From an uncultured Nitrospiraceae bacterium (GTDB taxonomy: Bacteria > Nitrospirota > Thermodesulfovibrionia > Thermodesulfovibrionales > Dissulfurispiraceae): a stretch of 64,000 nucleotides of DNA. Positions 44,044-52,303 of the stretch are shown one piece after another. Every line of letters begins with the position of its first letter. The stretch's first letter is position 1. The notes below the pieces were generated by a model. That model had not been told where the DNA came from, did no database searches, and worked only from the letters and a program-made list of their open reading frames with translations. The DNA is taken from assembly GCA_903822005.1 (NCBI GenBank), contig CAIJNL010000036.1, positions 1-64,000 of the forward strand. Direction: 5' to 3'. Position numbers and translations under genes: made by a program.

Positions 44044-44942
44044 TGGATACTATACTCCAACAGCTGCTAAATACGATCATGTTAAGGCCATATGTTTTTG
44101 TTTTCCTTGCCGCCTATATTGCCGGCTGTTCCATGCATCTGGGTCTCAAGAGGGCCATTGCATTCGGTGTTGCGGGATATCTTATCACCTGGGCATCTGA
44201 ATTCAGCTCAATCCATACCGGCATACCCTATGGTTATTATTATTATATTGAACAAACAAAGGGTTATGAGCTTTGGATCTTCGGCGTTCCTTTCATGGAC
44301 TCTTTGAGTTATATCTTTCTCACTTATGCAAGTTATTCCATGGCGCTATTCACAGTGTCGCCGTTGATATGTTCCAGCGGTATGTTTTATCTTCTCGAGA
44401 CGAAAAAGCTAAGGAATTCATTATTCACAACGCTTCTTGGAGCTATGTACCTTGTTTACCTGGATATCATAATTGATCCGGTCGCGTTGCGCGGCAGCAG
44501 ATGGTTTCTCGGACAAATATACGGTTATCCCTTTGGCGGCGTTTATTTTGGTGTCCCTATCGCCAATTTCATCGGATGGCTAGTTGTGGGATTTATTCTG
44601 GTGTTTGTTCTTCAGCGGGTCGATGAGCTCTTGGGCCGCAGGGGCACAAGAGATTATATTGCTTTTGATTCCGGGCTGCGGCACATGATCGGCCCAGGAT
44701 TATATGCGGGCATAGTTGTTTTTAATATCTTCATGACATTCTTTATCGGAGAGTATAATATTGGATGGGTGGATATATTTATTGTTGTTATGCCTTTATT
44801 TCTGTTGTGGGCAATTTCACATATCAAGAACACAATGGGCGATACAGTAGCATGCCTTGATGCGCATGTAAGGGATTTCCCTGGTGCGGCCAGACTGGCA
44901 TGCGATATTGCCAGAGCAGCGTCCGTCCGGAGAGCATCATGA
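44043..44942 (+). CDS. CruF-like (DUF422) integral membrane protein
   Basis: The 299-residue protein has about eight membrane helices and the conserved segments of the carotenoid-biosynthesis DUF422/CruF family: TGIPYGYYYY, FGVPFMDSLSY, YLDIIIDPVA and YFGVPIANFIGW. CruF members are carotenoid 1',2'-hydratases, acting on isoprenoid chains. No carotenoid genes are nearby. It is translationally coupled to hpnH before it and hpnG after it, so it may act on a hopanoid or another lipid. Substrate unknown. Confidence 0.8.
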   Translation: MDTILQQLLNTIMLRPYVFVFLAAYIAGCSMHLGLKRAIAFGVAGYLITWASEFSSIHTGIPYGYYYYIEQTKGYELWIFGVPFMDSLSYIFLTYASYSMALFTVSPLICSSGMFYLLETKKLRNSLFTTLLGAMYLVYLDIIIDPVALRGSRWFLGQIYGYPFGGVYFGVPIANFIGWLVVGFILVFVLQRVDELLGRRGTRDYIAFDSGLRHMIGPGLYAGIVVFNIFMTFFIGEYNIGWVDIFIVVMPLFLLWAISHIKNTMGDTVACLDAHVRDFPGAARLACDIARAASVRRAS

Positions 44943-45679
44943 GATTCGCTATATTTGCAGCACTCCCGCAGGAACTGGAGTTGATTATTCAGGACCTTGA
45001 TGCCCTTAAAGGAGGCTCAAGAAATTCCTATGAAGTTTATTATACGTCCAATAAGTCAGTAGAGATCGCCTTGGTGATAACCTCTGTAGGAAGCGCAAAT
45101 GCCCTTGCAGCACTTCAGTCGATATACATGGAATTTAGTCCTGATATAGTCCTGTCGACAGGTTATGGCGGCGCCCTGTACATGGGTGCGGCAGCCGGCG
45201 ACCTTGTCTGGTCTTCACAGGTTATCTATCTTTCTGAATCCGGGGCATCTGTTTTATTGAATGTTCCTGCGGAAGACGCTTTTTTCGAAAAAATATCCTC
45301 TTCTGTTCCCGTCACAAAAGGCACTATAGTTACTATTGATGAAATAACTCCCAAAAAAGACATTCTCTGCAGATTGCCTGACGGTATTCAGAATCCTGTC
45401 TGCGATATGGAGACATTTGCCCTGGCAAAATATTGTCTCGAAAAAGGAATTCGTTTTTTCGCTCTTCGCGCAATTTCGGATTTGGCGGATGAGGACATAC
45501 CAGGGGAGATAGCTCATATCATGGATACTTCCGGCAGGCCTGATATATGGCGTGCTGTTAGGCTGATACTTCGCAAGCCGTCATTGCTGACCCTGCTTGT
45601 CCGTCTCGGGCTGAATTCACGCAAGGCGTCGCAAAATCTGCGACTGGCGGTTACCACGCTGATCAAGGAATTCCGCTGA
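44939..45679 (+). CDS. hpnG: HpnG, adenosylhopane nucleosidase/phosphorylase
   Basis: HpnG removes adenine from adenosylhopane to yield a ribosylhopane product. The 246-residue protein has the nucleoside-phosphorylase fold with AALPQELELII at the start, LSTGYGGALYMGAAAGDLVWS and VCDMETFALAKYCLEKGI, where the Glu binds the ribose. ATG 44939 overlaps the preceding stop by ATGA. Its role follows HpnH directly. Confidence 0.9.
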   Translation: MRFAIFAALPQELELIIQDLDALKGGSRNSYEVYYTSNKSVEIALVITSVGSANALAALQSIYMEFSPDIVLSTGYGGALYMGAAAGDLVWSSQVIYLSESGASVLLNVPAEDAFFEKISSSVPVTKGTIVTIDEITPKKDILCRLPDGIQNPVCDMETFALAKYCLEKGIRFFALRAISDLADEDIPGEIAHIMDTSGRPDIWRAVRLILRKPSLLTLLVRLGLNSRKASQNLRLAVTTLIKEFR

Positions 45680-45725
45680 TTCTCAAAACCTGTACCACGT
45701 GGCATATGCATTAAAAGTGTGAGAG

Positions 45726-46874
45726 ATGACGGTTATAGAATTCATAGAAATATGCCTGGCTCTGCTCATTATTTCCGGCAGTGCATATTGGATAATTGCC
45801 ATATATTCGGTCAATCGTTTTTTCAAAAAAACTGTGCACGTCGCTGTTTCGACTGAACCTGTCTCGATTCTCAAACCACTGAAGGGAATCGACCCGGGGC
45901 TGGAAGAAAACATCCGGAGTTTTTGCCGTCAGGAATATCCTGAATATGAGGTAATCCTCGGATTCAACGGGCCTGATGAAAAAGAGCTGTATGAGGCCGG
46001 GCAGATAGCTGAATCAATCCCCTTCAGGAATTTAAGCGTGATATCTTCATATAACGAACTCGGCTCAAACCAGAAGGTATCTAACCTGCAAGGTATTGTG
46101 GAATCGGCCTGCAGTCAGCTTGTCGTTTTAAGCGATAGCGACATGAGAGTCGGAACTGAATATCTTAAGACCATAGTCAGCGAGTATAAGTCGGACAAGG
46201 CTGTCGGAATGGTAACTTGTCTGTATAAAATAAGCGATCCGGGAAGTATTGGTGCTGCCTTTGAATCCCTGACCATTGCTCTGGATTTTCTGCCCTCTGT
46301 TCTCGTTGCAGAGAGACTGGAAGGCGTTACTTTCGGGCTCGGGGCTTCCATGATTCTTTCGAAAAAAACTCTTGACGAAATCGGTGGGTTTTCGGCGGTA
46401 GCCGATTTTCTGGCCGATGACTACCAGATCGGCAACAGGATTTCTGCAAAAGGTTTACGGATAGTCATCTCACAGTATGTTGTGGAAAACATTGCAGGGC
46501 AAATGAACTTTACCGAATATTTTCGACATCAGTTAAGATGGGCGAAGACTGTACGGGCCAGCAGGCCAATGGGTTTTTTTGGCAGTGGCATAACTCATGT
46601 ATTCCCTTTCGCATTAATATTAATTTTCGTGCGTGGGGTAGATATCGTTTCGATGTCTTTGCTTGGGCTGACCCTTTCGTTGAGATGCTTGATGTCTGTC
46701 GTGGTATACAGAAAGGTAATCGGATCTTTATCCTGGTTCAAATGGCTTATTATCCTCCCTGTCAAGGATGTTACTGCATTTGGAATATGGCTCTGCGCTT
46801 TTGCTGGTTCAAGGATATCATGGAGGGGCGCAAAATATGAGATACTGAGAAGCGGCAAGATGAGAAAGGTCTGA
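45726..46874 (+). CDS. hpnI: HpnI, hopanoid glycosyltransferase
   Basis: HpnI adds N-acetylglucosamine to bacteriohopanetetrol. The 382-residue GT21-type protein has an N-terminal membrane helix, SILKPLKGIDPGLEENI, the nucleotide-sugar motif DSDMRV, the catalytic LADDYQIG, the HQLRWAK acceptor motif and C-terminal membrane helices. ATG 45726 follows GAGAGATG at short distance. It lies 46 bases after hpnG. The expected partner HpnK is upstream in the same operon. Confidence 0.92.
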   Translation: MTVIEFIEICLALLIISGSAYWIIAIYSVNRFFKKTVHVAVSTEPVSILKPLKGIDPGLEENIRSFCRQEYPEYEVILGFNGPDEKELYEAGQIAESIPFRNLSVISSYNELGSNQKVSNLQGIVESACSQLVVLSDSDMRVGTEYLKTIVSEYKSDKAVGMVTCLYKISDPGSIGAAFESLTIALDFLPSVLVAERLEGVTFGLGASMILSKKTLDEIGGFSAVADFLADDYQIGNRISAKGLRIVISQYVVENIAGQMNFTEYFRHQLRWAKTVRASRPMGFFGSGITHVFPFALILIFVRGVDIVSMSLLGLTLSLRCLMSVVVYRKVIGSLSWFKWLIILPVKDVTAFGIWLCAFAGSRISWRGAKYEILRSGKMRKV

Positions 46875-46940
46875 TTTCAAGAAATAAACGAGCTGGGAAT
46901 ATAAGGAGCCGCATTTCTTCGGATTTGGTAAATTTTGGGT

Positions 46941-47153
46941 ATGAAACTTAATATTATACAGCCTACACATTATACTGACCCGGTCAAACGCCGTTTATTC
47001 AAAATAAATAAGCTTTCAGTATCATCTCTCACAATGCCGTATCTGGCAGCGCTATTGCCCAGGTATGTCGACCTGCGTCTTATGGATGAGAGGACCGGTG
47101 GGCGGGATCGTTCAATACCGTCGGCGCAGAGGACTTTGATGACTTCTGAGTAA
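46941..47153 (+). pseudogene. Truncated B12-binding radical SAM protein, N-terminal fragment
   Basis: Residues 1 to about 55 (MKLNIIQPTHYTDPVKRRLF, then SLTMPYLAALLPRYVDLRLMDERTGG) match the start of the cobalamin-binding domain of B12-type radical SAM proteins. The similarity stops at about 47105, and the frame ends soon after in unrelated residues. A full member has about 450-600 residues and a CxxxCxxC motif, which is missing. Placed right after hpnI, the lost gene may have been hopanoid-related (HpnJ, HpnP or HpnR class), but the N-terminus does not identify which. The break marks the left edge of the accessory island. Confidence 0.65.
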
Positions 47154-47484
47154 TATTAAATACATGCAAAAAAGGCAGGCCGGACCAGATGAAGTTGCCA
47201 GATCAAATATACGAAAGATTCTTGACACTATCCATGTTTAAAAAAAGGCGACTGCGGAAACTGCAAAATATCGCAGCGTAAGAACCAGACATTTCTACTT
47301 TACTTGACATTGCAATTAGATGACTTGACAAACGGTAAGTATTAATTGTATAGATATATATACAATAATTCATTGAGCGCCGGCCCCGCGGAACCCAGTC
47401 CGCTAAATTTCAGGGCGAGCGTTCAAAGCGTTATCATCCGGCCTGAGCGCTGGACGAAACGCTCACAGATGAAACAAGGGAGAA
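47154..47484. other. Non-coding left flank of the metabolic island
   Basis: No gene is seen. In another frame the first bases read NTVGAEDFDDF and stop near 47147, which may be the tail of an unrelated broken gene joined at the breakpoint. A second TTGACA-like box lies at about 47304. From 47323 the stretch is copy 1 of the duplicated promoter-leader. Confidence 0.5.
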
Positions 47485-47521
47485 ATGACTATGGCATATC
47501 CCGCTGGAATGAGGGCCTCGA
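47323..47521 (+). repeat. Duplicated promoter-leader, copy 1
   Basis: This region of about 199 bases is an imperfect direct copy of 55677-55874. Matching parts include the promoter, the palindrome, the leader core (CCCAGTCCG, then TTTCAGGGCGA, then AAAGCGTTATCATCC) and the first codons of the gene behind it up to GAGGGCCTCGA. By eye about four of five bases agree. The copy drives the operon that begins with the first flavoprotein. Confidence 0.85.
47325..47366 (+). promoter_or_regulatory. Promoter with overlapping palindromic operator (copy 1)
   Basis: TTGACA at 47325-47330, an 18-base spacer and TATAGA at 47349-47354 form the promoter. A palindrome ATTGTATA-N6-TATACAAT (47345-47366) covers the -10 box, so a bound repressor would block polymerase. 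The same arrangement recurs at 55679-55720, and a degenerate half-site version lies at the gntR promoter. The HutC-type GntR protein at 53053-53814 is the likely binder. Confidence 0.7.
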
Positions 47522-49140
47522 TCGAAAAGGTTGAGCAGCGCAGAAAAGACCGTCTGAATAAATATGAGTTCCCCCGACTCAGTCCGGAGGACAAGGCGGC
47601 GCTTCTTAAGGATTATCACCCGGATTTTCGGGACGGGGACAAGGTTAACCTGCAGTTCGGGGTCAACAAAGGGGAGCGCGTCCCCAAGGTGCTTGGGGAG
47701 GTAATAGAGTCTCAAAGCCGGCTGAATCTGACTTCAGTGGATTTAAGCAGACCGGACCATAAAACCGACGTTCTGGTCATTGGGGGCGGAGGCGGTGGTG
47801 TCGCAGCAGCGCTGACGGCCCATGAAAACGGCGCGAAGGTCATTCTTGCTACAAAGTTGAGATTGGGAGATTCAAATACCATCATGGCGGAAGGCGGGAT
47901 CGCGGCAGCCTCCCTGCCGGAAGATTCCCCCGCTGCCCACTATATAGACACCATGGTCGGCGGCCGGTTCAAAAATATCCCTGATGTTGTTGAAGCGCTG
48001 GTAAACGAAGCTCCATCGATCCTGGAATGGCTGACGTCGTTAGGGGCCTGTTTTGACAGGACGAAAGATGGAAGTTATTTCAATCATATGCCGGCCGGGC
48101 ATGCCTTTAAACGGTCGCATTCGATCAAGGACCTGACGGGCCTCGAACTGATGCGCGTCCTCGGTGATGAGATACGCAATAAGGATATTCAAGTCCTGGA
48201 ATTCAGTCCAGCGGTCGAGTTGATTTTGGACGCAGATGGGCAGTGTGCCGGTGCAATCCTGGAAGATCTGGATACAGGCAGGAACATTGTTGTTGAAGCG
48301 GGAGCAGTAATTATGGCGACAGGCGGTATGGGGCGCCTGCATCCGAATGGATTTCCTACTTCCAATCATTACGGCGCTACCGCCGACGGAATCGTCATGG
48401 CCAGCCGGGCCAGGGCGAAACTGTTGTACATGGAATACATTCAATACCACCCTACGGGAGTTGCGTGGCCGGAACAAATGCTCGGTCTGCTTCTTTCCGA
48501 AGCGCTGAGAGCCGAAGGAGCACATGTGGTCAATTGTGATGGCGAGCCATTCGTCAATCGCCTGGAAACACGAGATGCGCTCTCCGCTACGATTCTCCGC
48601 GAATGCGGGCCCCGGAGAAAGGGTGTCGAGACTCCCACCGGTACGATGGGGGCATGGCTGGACACGCCGATGATCGATTTGATGGGAGGCAAAGGCACCT
48701 TCATGCGCCGGTTTGCCGGGATTCATCACCGCTTTGTAAAATTTGGAATTGATCCAACCCAGGAGCCTCTTCTGGTCTATCCCACCCAGCATTATCAGAA
48801 TGGAGGCGTTGCCATCAATATCTATGGCCAATCCAACGTTCCCTTTCTTTATATGGCTGGTGAAGTCGCCGGAGGGGTACATGGTCATAACCGGCTTGGG
48901 GCAAATTCATTGGTTGATATTTTCGTTTTCGGCCGCCGGGCCGGCAGACACGCGGCGGAACATTTCCGGAAAACGGCCGCAACAGGTTTGACTCTTGAGC
49001 ATGTCAAGGCCCACAACGAGGAAATTGCGGCGCTCGGAATCTCGTCGCAGCGTAAGTCACCCATGCTTTTGCCGGACTACCGGTTTGAAAAAGCATTAAC
49101 CAGCACACAATACGTTAGCGAAATTGTCGAGGCGGAATAA
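47491..49140 (+). CDS. Fumarate reductase/succinate dehydrogenase-type flavoprotein
   Basis: The 549-residue FAD protein resembles FrdA/SdhA. An N-terminal extension of about 85 residues precedes the FAD-binding VIGGGGGGVAAAL. Next come MAEGGIAAA, the active-site HPTG, SEALRAEGA (the Arg that donates a proton in FrdA) and HYQNGG-x-GEVAGGVHGHNRLGANSL. The His that binds FAD covalently in SdhA/FrdA is absent (SNTIMAEGG), so FAD is noncovalent. The substrate could be fumarate or a related unsaturated acid. ATG 47491 has AAGGGAG at eight bases; ATG 47485 is too close. It overlaps the Fe-S gene by one base (TAATG). Confidence 0.88.
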   Translation: MAYPAGMRASIEKVEQRRKDRLNKYEFPRLSPEDKAALLKDYHPDFRDGDKVNLQFGVNKGERVPKVLGEVIESQSRLNLTSVDLSRPDHKTDVLVIGGGGGGVAAALTAHENGAKVILATKLRLGDSNTIMAEGGIAAASLPEDSPAAHYIDTMVGGRFKNIPDVVEALVNEAPSILEWLTSLGACFDRTKDGSYFNHMPAGHAFKRSHSIKDLTGLELMRVLGDEIRNKDIQVLEFSPAVELILDADGQCAGAILEDLDTGRNIVVEAGAVIMATGGMGRLHPNGFPTSNHYGATADGIVMASRARAKLLYMEYIQYHPTGVAWPEQMLGLLLSEALRAEGAHVVNCDGEPFVNRLETRDALSATILRECGPRRKGVETPTGTMGAWLDTPMIDLMGGKGTFMRRFAGIHHRFVKFGIDPTQEPLLVYPTQHYQNGGVAINIYGQSNVPFLYMAGEVAGGVHGHNRLGANSLVDIFVFGRRAGRHAAEHFRKTAATGLTLEHVKAHNEEIAALGISSQRKSPMLLPDYRFEKALTSTQYVSEIVEAE

Positions 49141-49838
49141 TGGACAAAAAAAACGTGAAAATGATACCGATCTACGTAATGGGGAAAAAGTTTGAGGTAC
49201 CCGAAGAACTGACCATATTGAAGGCACTCGAGTTTTCCGGTTTTACAATTACTCGAGGCTGCGGCTGCCGGGGCGGCGTCTGCGGGGCCTGTGCCACAGT
49301 ATACCGGAGAAAAGGCGATTATCGCGTTATCCCTGGTCTCGCATGTCAGACCGTCGTGGAGCCGGAGATGAGCCTTGTTCAACTGCCATATATTTCCTCG
49401 CGGAGATCGTCCTACGTCGTATCGGAGGTTGATCCGGACAGCATGGACATCGTAAAGACGTATCCGGAGCTCATGCGCTGCATGGGCTGTAATACCTGCA
49501 CCAAGTCCTGTCCCGTGAACATCCAGGTCATGAACTATATTTCCGCGACCATCCAGGGCGACCTGAAGCAGGTAGTGGAATTGTCGATCGAGTGCGTGAT
49601 GTGCGGGATGTGCGCGGCGCGTTGTCCGGCTGAATTGTCGCCTTACAATATCGCTCTGTTCGTGCGGCGGCTGTACGGCGCGCATAAACTGCCGAAGTCC
49701 CCTGAATTGGAAAAACGCGTTTCGGACATCGCAAATGGCGTTTATAATGCCGAGATAGCAGAGCTAAAGATAACCGATACAAAAAAGCTCCAGGGCATCT
49801 TCAATGAAATGCAGGCAAAGAAGGGCGCTTCTGTATGA
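49140..49838 (+). CDS. Iron-sulfur subunit with 2Fe-2S and two 4Fe-4S centres
   Basis: Electron-transfer partner of the flavoprotein. The 232-residue protein has an N-terminal ferredoxin-like domain with CGCRGGVCGAC plus a later Cys (GLACQ), then two cluster motifs CMGCNTCTKSCP and CVMCGMCAARCP. The second domain has two 4Fe-4S-type motifs, as in ferredoxins, and not the 4Fe-4S/3Fe-4S pair of SdhB. It is coupled on both sides, overlapping the flavoprotein and the hydratase beta genes. Confidence 0.88.
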   Translation: MDKKNVKMIPIYVMGKKFEVPEELTILKALEFSGFTITRGCGCRGGVCGACATVYRRKGDYRVIPGLACQTVVEPEMSLVQLPYISSRRSSYVVSEVDPDSMDIVKTYPELMRCMGCNTCTKSCPVNIQVMNYISATIQGDLKQVVELSIECVMCGMCAARCPAELSPYNIALFVRRLYGAHKLPKSPELEKRVSDIANGVYNAEIAELKITDTKKLQGIFNEMQAKKGASV

Positions 49839-50389
49839 GAAACGAAAAGGACGATACCGGGACAGGCCAGACAAAGCCGATTCAGATCAATATTCCCATC
49901 TCAGAAGAGGTCATTCGAGGCCTCAAGGTCGGTGATTTTGTGGAAATCAACGGCACGATTCTCTGCGGCAGAGATGCGGTACTGCCGAAGATGGTCAAGA
50001 TGGCTGAAGCCGGAAATGACAAGACGCTGATGACGATGCTTAGAGGTTCCGTGATCTTTCATACCGCCGTCAGCATTGCCGGAATCGGACCGACCTCCAG
50101 CAATAAAGTGGAAATAGAGGGCAGCATACCGGGTCTGTCCAAAGCCGGCGTGAAAATTCATTTGGGCAAGGGAGCCCTGAGTGCGGACACGATGGCAGCG
50201 CTCCAGACTTATAATTCGGTCTTCGCTATCACGCCTCCCACGACGGCGTATTTCTCGTCAAAGATTATCTCGCAGAAAGTCGCCATGTTTCCGGAAGAGG
50301 GCATGGAGGCGCTTTATGAGGTTACAGTCGAAGGGTTTCCCGCCATTATCGCCATTGCTCACGGGGAATCAATTTTTACCAATACATAG
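49835..50389 (+). CDS. Class I fumarase-type hydro-lyase, beta subunit (TtdB/FumA C-terminal-like)
   Basis: The 184-residue protein matches the small subunit of two-part class I hydratases (fumarase, L-tartrate dehydratase, mesaconase). Visible segments are GDFVEINGTILCGRDAVLPKM, FHTAVSIAGIGPTSSNKVE and TTAYFSSKIISQKVAMFPEEGMEALYEV. It swivels to close the active site formed with the alpha subunit. It lies before the alpha gene, the reverse of the usual order. Substrate not known. Confidence 0.87.
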   Translation: MRNEKDDTGTGQTKPIQINIPISEEVIRGLKVGDFVEINGTILCGRDAVLPKMVKMAEAGNDKTLMTMLRGSVIFHTAVSIAGIGPTSSNKVEIEGSIPGLSKAGVKIHLGKGALSADTMAALQTYNSVFAITPPTTAYFSSKIISQKVAMFPEEGMEALYEVTVEGFPAIIAIAHGESIFTNT

Positions 50390-50404
50390 AACGCAGAGGA
50401 TGAC

Positions 50405-51286
50405 ATGCTAACCATAGAAAAAATCCGAGAAGGTGTTGGTAAGTGTCTTGTAAAATCCGGAACGACATACCGGGCTGACCAGTTTGAGATTTACAAGAAC
50501 GCCATAGCAAAAGAGACAAATAAAAACGCCAAATGGGTCCTTGAACGCCTGGTGGAAAACGCGGAAGTCGCCGGGAAGCGGGGTTTCCCGCTGTGCGATG
50601 ACACCGGCATTCCGCATTTGTACCTTGAAGTCGGTGACGACCTTGATCTGCCGAAGGGCTGGCTTTCCGCCATCCACGAGGGAGTGGCGCAGGGGCTTAA
50701 GACTATGCCGGGGCGGCCCATGGCTGTCAAAGGCAATGACATCGAACGGGTGGAGCAGTCCGTCGGCCTCTCTGATGACCCGGCGGATGTTCTGCCAGTC
50801 CCGGCAATCACAAAACCGGTGCCGGGAAACCGGTTGTCTGTCACGGTCCTGCTGTTCGGCGGAGGACCTGAGATCCGGGCAAAAACCTACAGAGTTTATC
50901 ATAAACGAAGTATTAAAACAGTCCTGGAAGAAGGCGCCAGTTGGATGGCTGCAGAAGTTAAAAACTTGGGGTGCACACCCTGCACGATTGCAATGGGAGT
51001 TGGGAGGTCGCATACCGAGGCCAGCATGCGAATGGTTGAGGCAATGAGACACGGTGACTTGAGGAAACAATCCGAATGGGAACGGAAGATCACAGATATT
51101 GTCAATGCCGGGAAGGTCGGCCCTCTCGGGCTTGGGGGGGATTATTCTGTCATGGGCACGTTTCTCAAGATCGGGCCCCTGCGTGCCAGCGGCATCAGGG
51201 TGGTGTGCGCGAGGCCATGCTGTTGCGTGGAGCCGAGGCGTGCGACAGTTTCATTCGATCCGGCCGGGGCAATTACGTTTGATTAA
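50405..51286 (+). CDS. Class I fumarase-type hydro-lyase, alpha subunit (4Fe-4S)
   Basis: The 293-residue protein is the cluster-bearing subunit. Candidate cluster cysteines occur in PLCDDTG, GCTPCTIAMGVGR and ARPCCCVEPRR; the usual forms are CQDTG and CPP followed by a Gly-rich GG stretch. The second and third motifs are thus unusual, pointing to a substrate other than fumarate. GCAGAGGATG precedes ATG 50405. It follows the beta gene by 15 bases, within the flavoprotein operon. Confidence 0.85.
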   Translation: MLTIEKIREGVGKCLVKSGTTYRADQFEIYKNAIAKETNKNAKWVLERLVENAEVAGKRGFPLCDDTGIPHLYLEVGDDLDLPKGWLSAIHEGVAQGLKTMPGRPMAVKGNDIERVEQSVGLSDDPADVLPVPAITKPVPGNRLSVTVLLFGGGPEIRAKTYRVYHKRSIKTVLEEGASWMAAEVKNLGCTPCTIAMGVGRSHTEASMRMVEAMRHGDLRKQSEWERKITDIVNAGKVGPLGLGGDYSVMGTFLKIGPLRASGIRVVCARPCCCVEPRRATVSFDPAGAITFD

Positions 51287-51332
51287 CGGATGCTATCTTA
51301 ATTTTATGGCACATAAAAGGTGAGGTTCCGCG

Positions 51333-52268
51333 ATGGATGACGATTTAAAACTCAATATGCTGCACAAACAACATATACTTGATGATCCATGGAGTCCTGT
51401 GGCGCGCTTCCGCCTGCTCTCCAGGGGCGTGAATGAAAATGTGCGTTTGATGGAGTCCTCCCTGGTCGCAGGTGATTGCGCTTGTCTCGCATGCGGGAAT
51501 TGCGTCGACGCCTGCCCAGTATTCAAAATCAATGCCGGGATGATGTTCGATCAGAACCAGAGGTCCTCCATGTCTTTGGAGAACCACGTGCAGGACGAAT
51601 GCCGTCGCTGTTACCGATGTGTCCAGTCCTGTCCGCAGGTCGGGAAGGACAGGAAAGAATACACCGCTGGGTTCAGAAGAACTGAGAAAATCGTTCATCT
51701 CCTGGCGGCCTTCACGATCGTTGCACTTGCAGGTACAGGAGTAAGCCATCATCATTACGGCGCTGTTCTGGGTGCGACCGATGCGAATATACTTAAATAC
51801 GCTCACAGAACGATCGGTATCTTATCTCTCGGTGTTCCGTTTCTCTATTATAAATTTGATGTCGTCCATTTCAGGAGAACGATAAAAAAGATTTTCAGCT
51901 GGGAAAGCAGCGACCGGGAATGGATGAAAAATAAGTTTGCCAATATCTTTAAAAAGAGCAGCGATAAGAAAATCCCGAGAAATGAATTCAATCCGTGGCA
52001 GAAGATATGGTATCTGTTCATCATCTCCTTTTTCCCCGTGCTATATTTGTCGGGCCTGAGTGCCATTGTTTTCGGCGGCTCCATGAACAGTACAAGTCTG
52101 TTCAAACTGAACGTATTCCATATGGCGTTTGCGCTTCCCTTTGATATCATGCTGTTTATACATATTTATATGAAATATATCCGGGAGTGGGTGCGAGACA
52201 GCTTAAGACTATTTAAAAACTACAGGGAAACAAAATCACTTGTTTACACAAAGAACATGCCTTATTAA
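51333..52268 (+). CDS. Membrane Fe-S and cytochrome b-type protein (TcuB/CitB-like architecture)
   Basis: The 311-residue protein has an N-terminal soluble part with two 4Fe-4S motifs, CLACGNCVDACP and CRRCYRCVQSCP. About four membrane helices follow (about residues 128-290) with conserved His candidates for heme b (SHHH, YAHRT, VFHMAF, FIHIYMKY). The layout resembles TcuB, the quinone-linked partner of tricarballylate dehydrogenase, and formate dehydrogenase gamma-type subunits. It probably connects the flavoprotein/Fe-S pair to the quinone pool. GGTGAGG precedes ATG 51333. Confidence 0.8.
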   Translation: MDDDLKLNMLHKQHILDDPWSPVARFRLLSRGVNENVRLMESSLVAGDCACLACGNCVDACPVFKINAGMMFDQNQRSSMSLENHVQDECRRCYRCVQSCPQVGKDRKEYTAGFRRTEKIVHLLAAFTIVALAGTGVSHHHYGAVLGATDANILKYAHRTIGILSLGVPFLYYKFDVVHFRRTIKKIFSWESSDREWMKNKFANIFKKSSDKKIPRNEFNPWQKIWYLFIISFFPVLYLSGLSAIVFGGSMNSTSLFKLNVFHMAFALPFDIMLFIHIYMKYIREWVRDSLRLFKNYRETKSLVYTKNMPY

Positions 52269-52303
52269 AACCAATAGCATTAATGGTGTGAGCGTTGAGC
52301 GCT

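Noticed and set aside
46538-46840. 100-codon frame inside hpnI on the same strand
   Set aside because: Out of frame with the conserved glycosyltransferase sequence; no start signal.
48040-48888. 282-codon minus-strand frame inside the first flavoprotein gene
   Set aside because: Antisense to well-conserved FAD and active-site motifs; explained as a shadow of codon bias.
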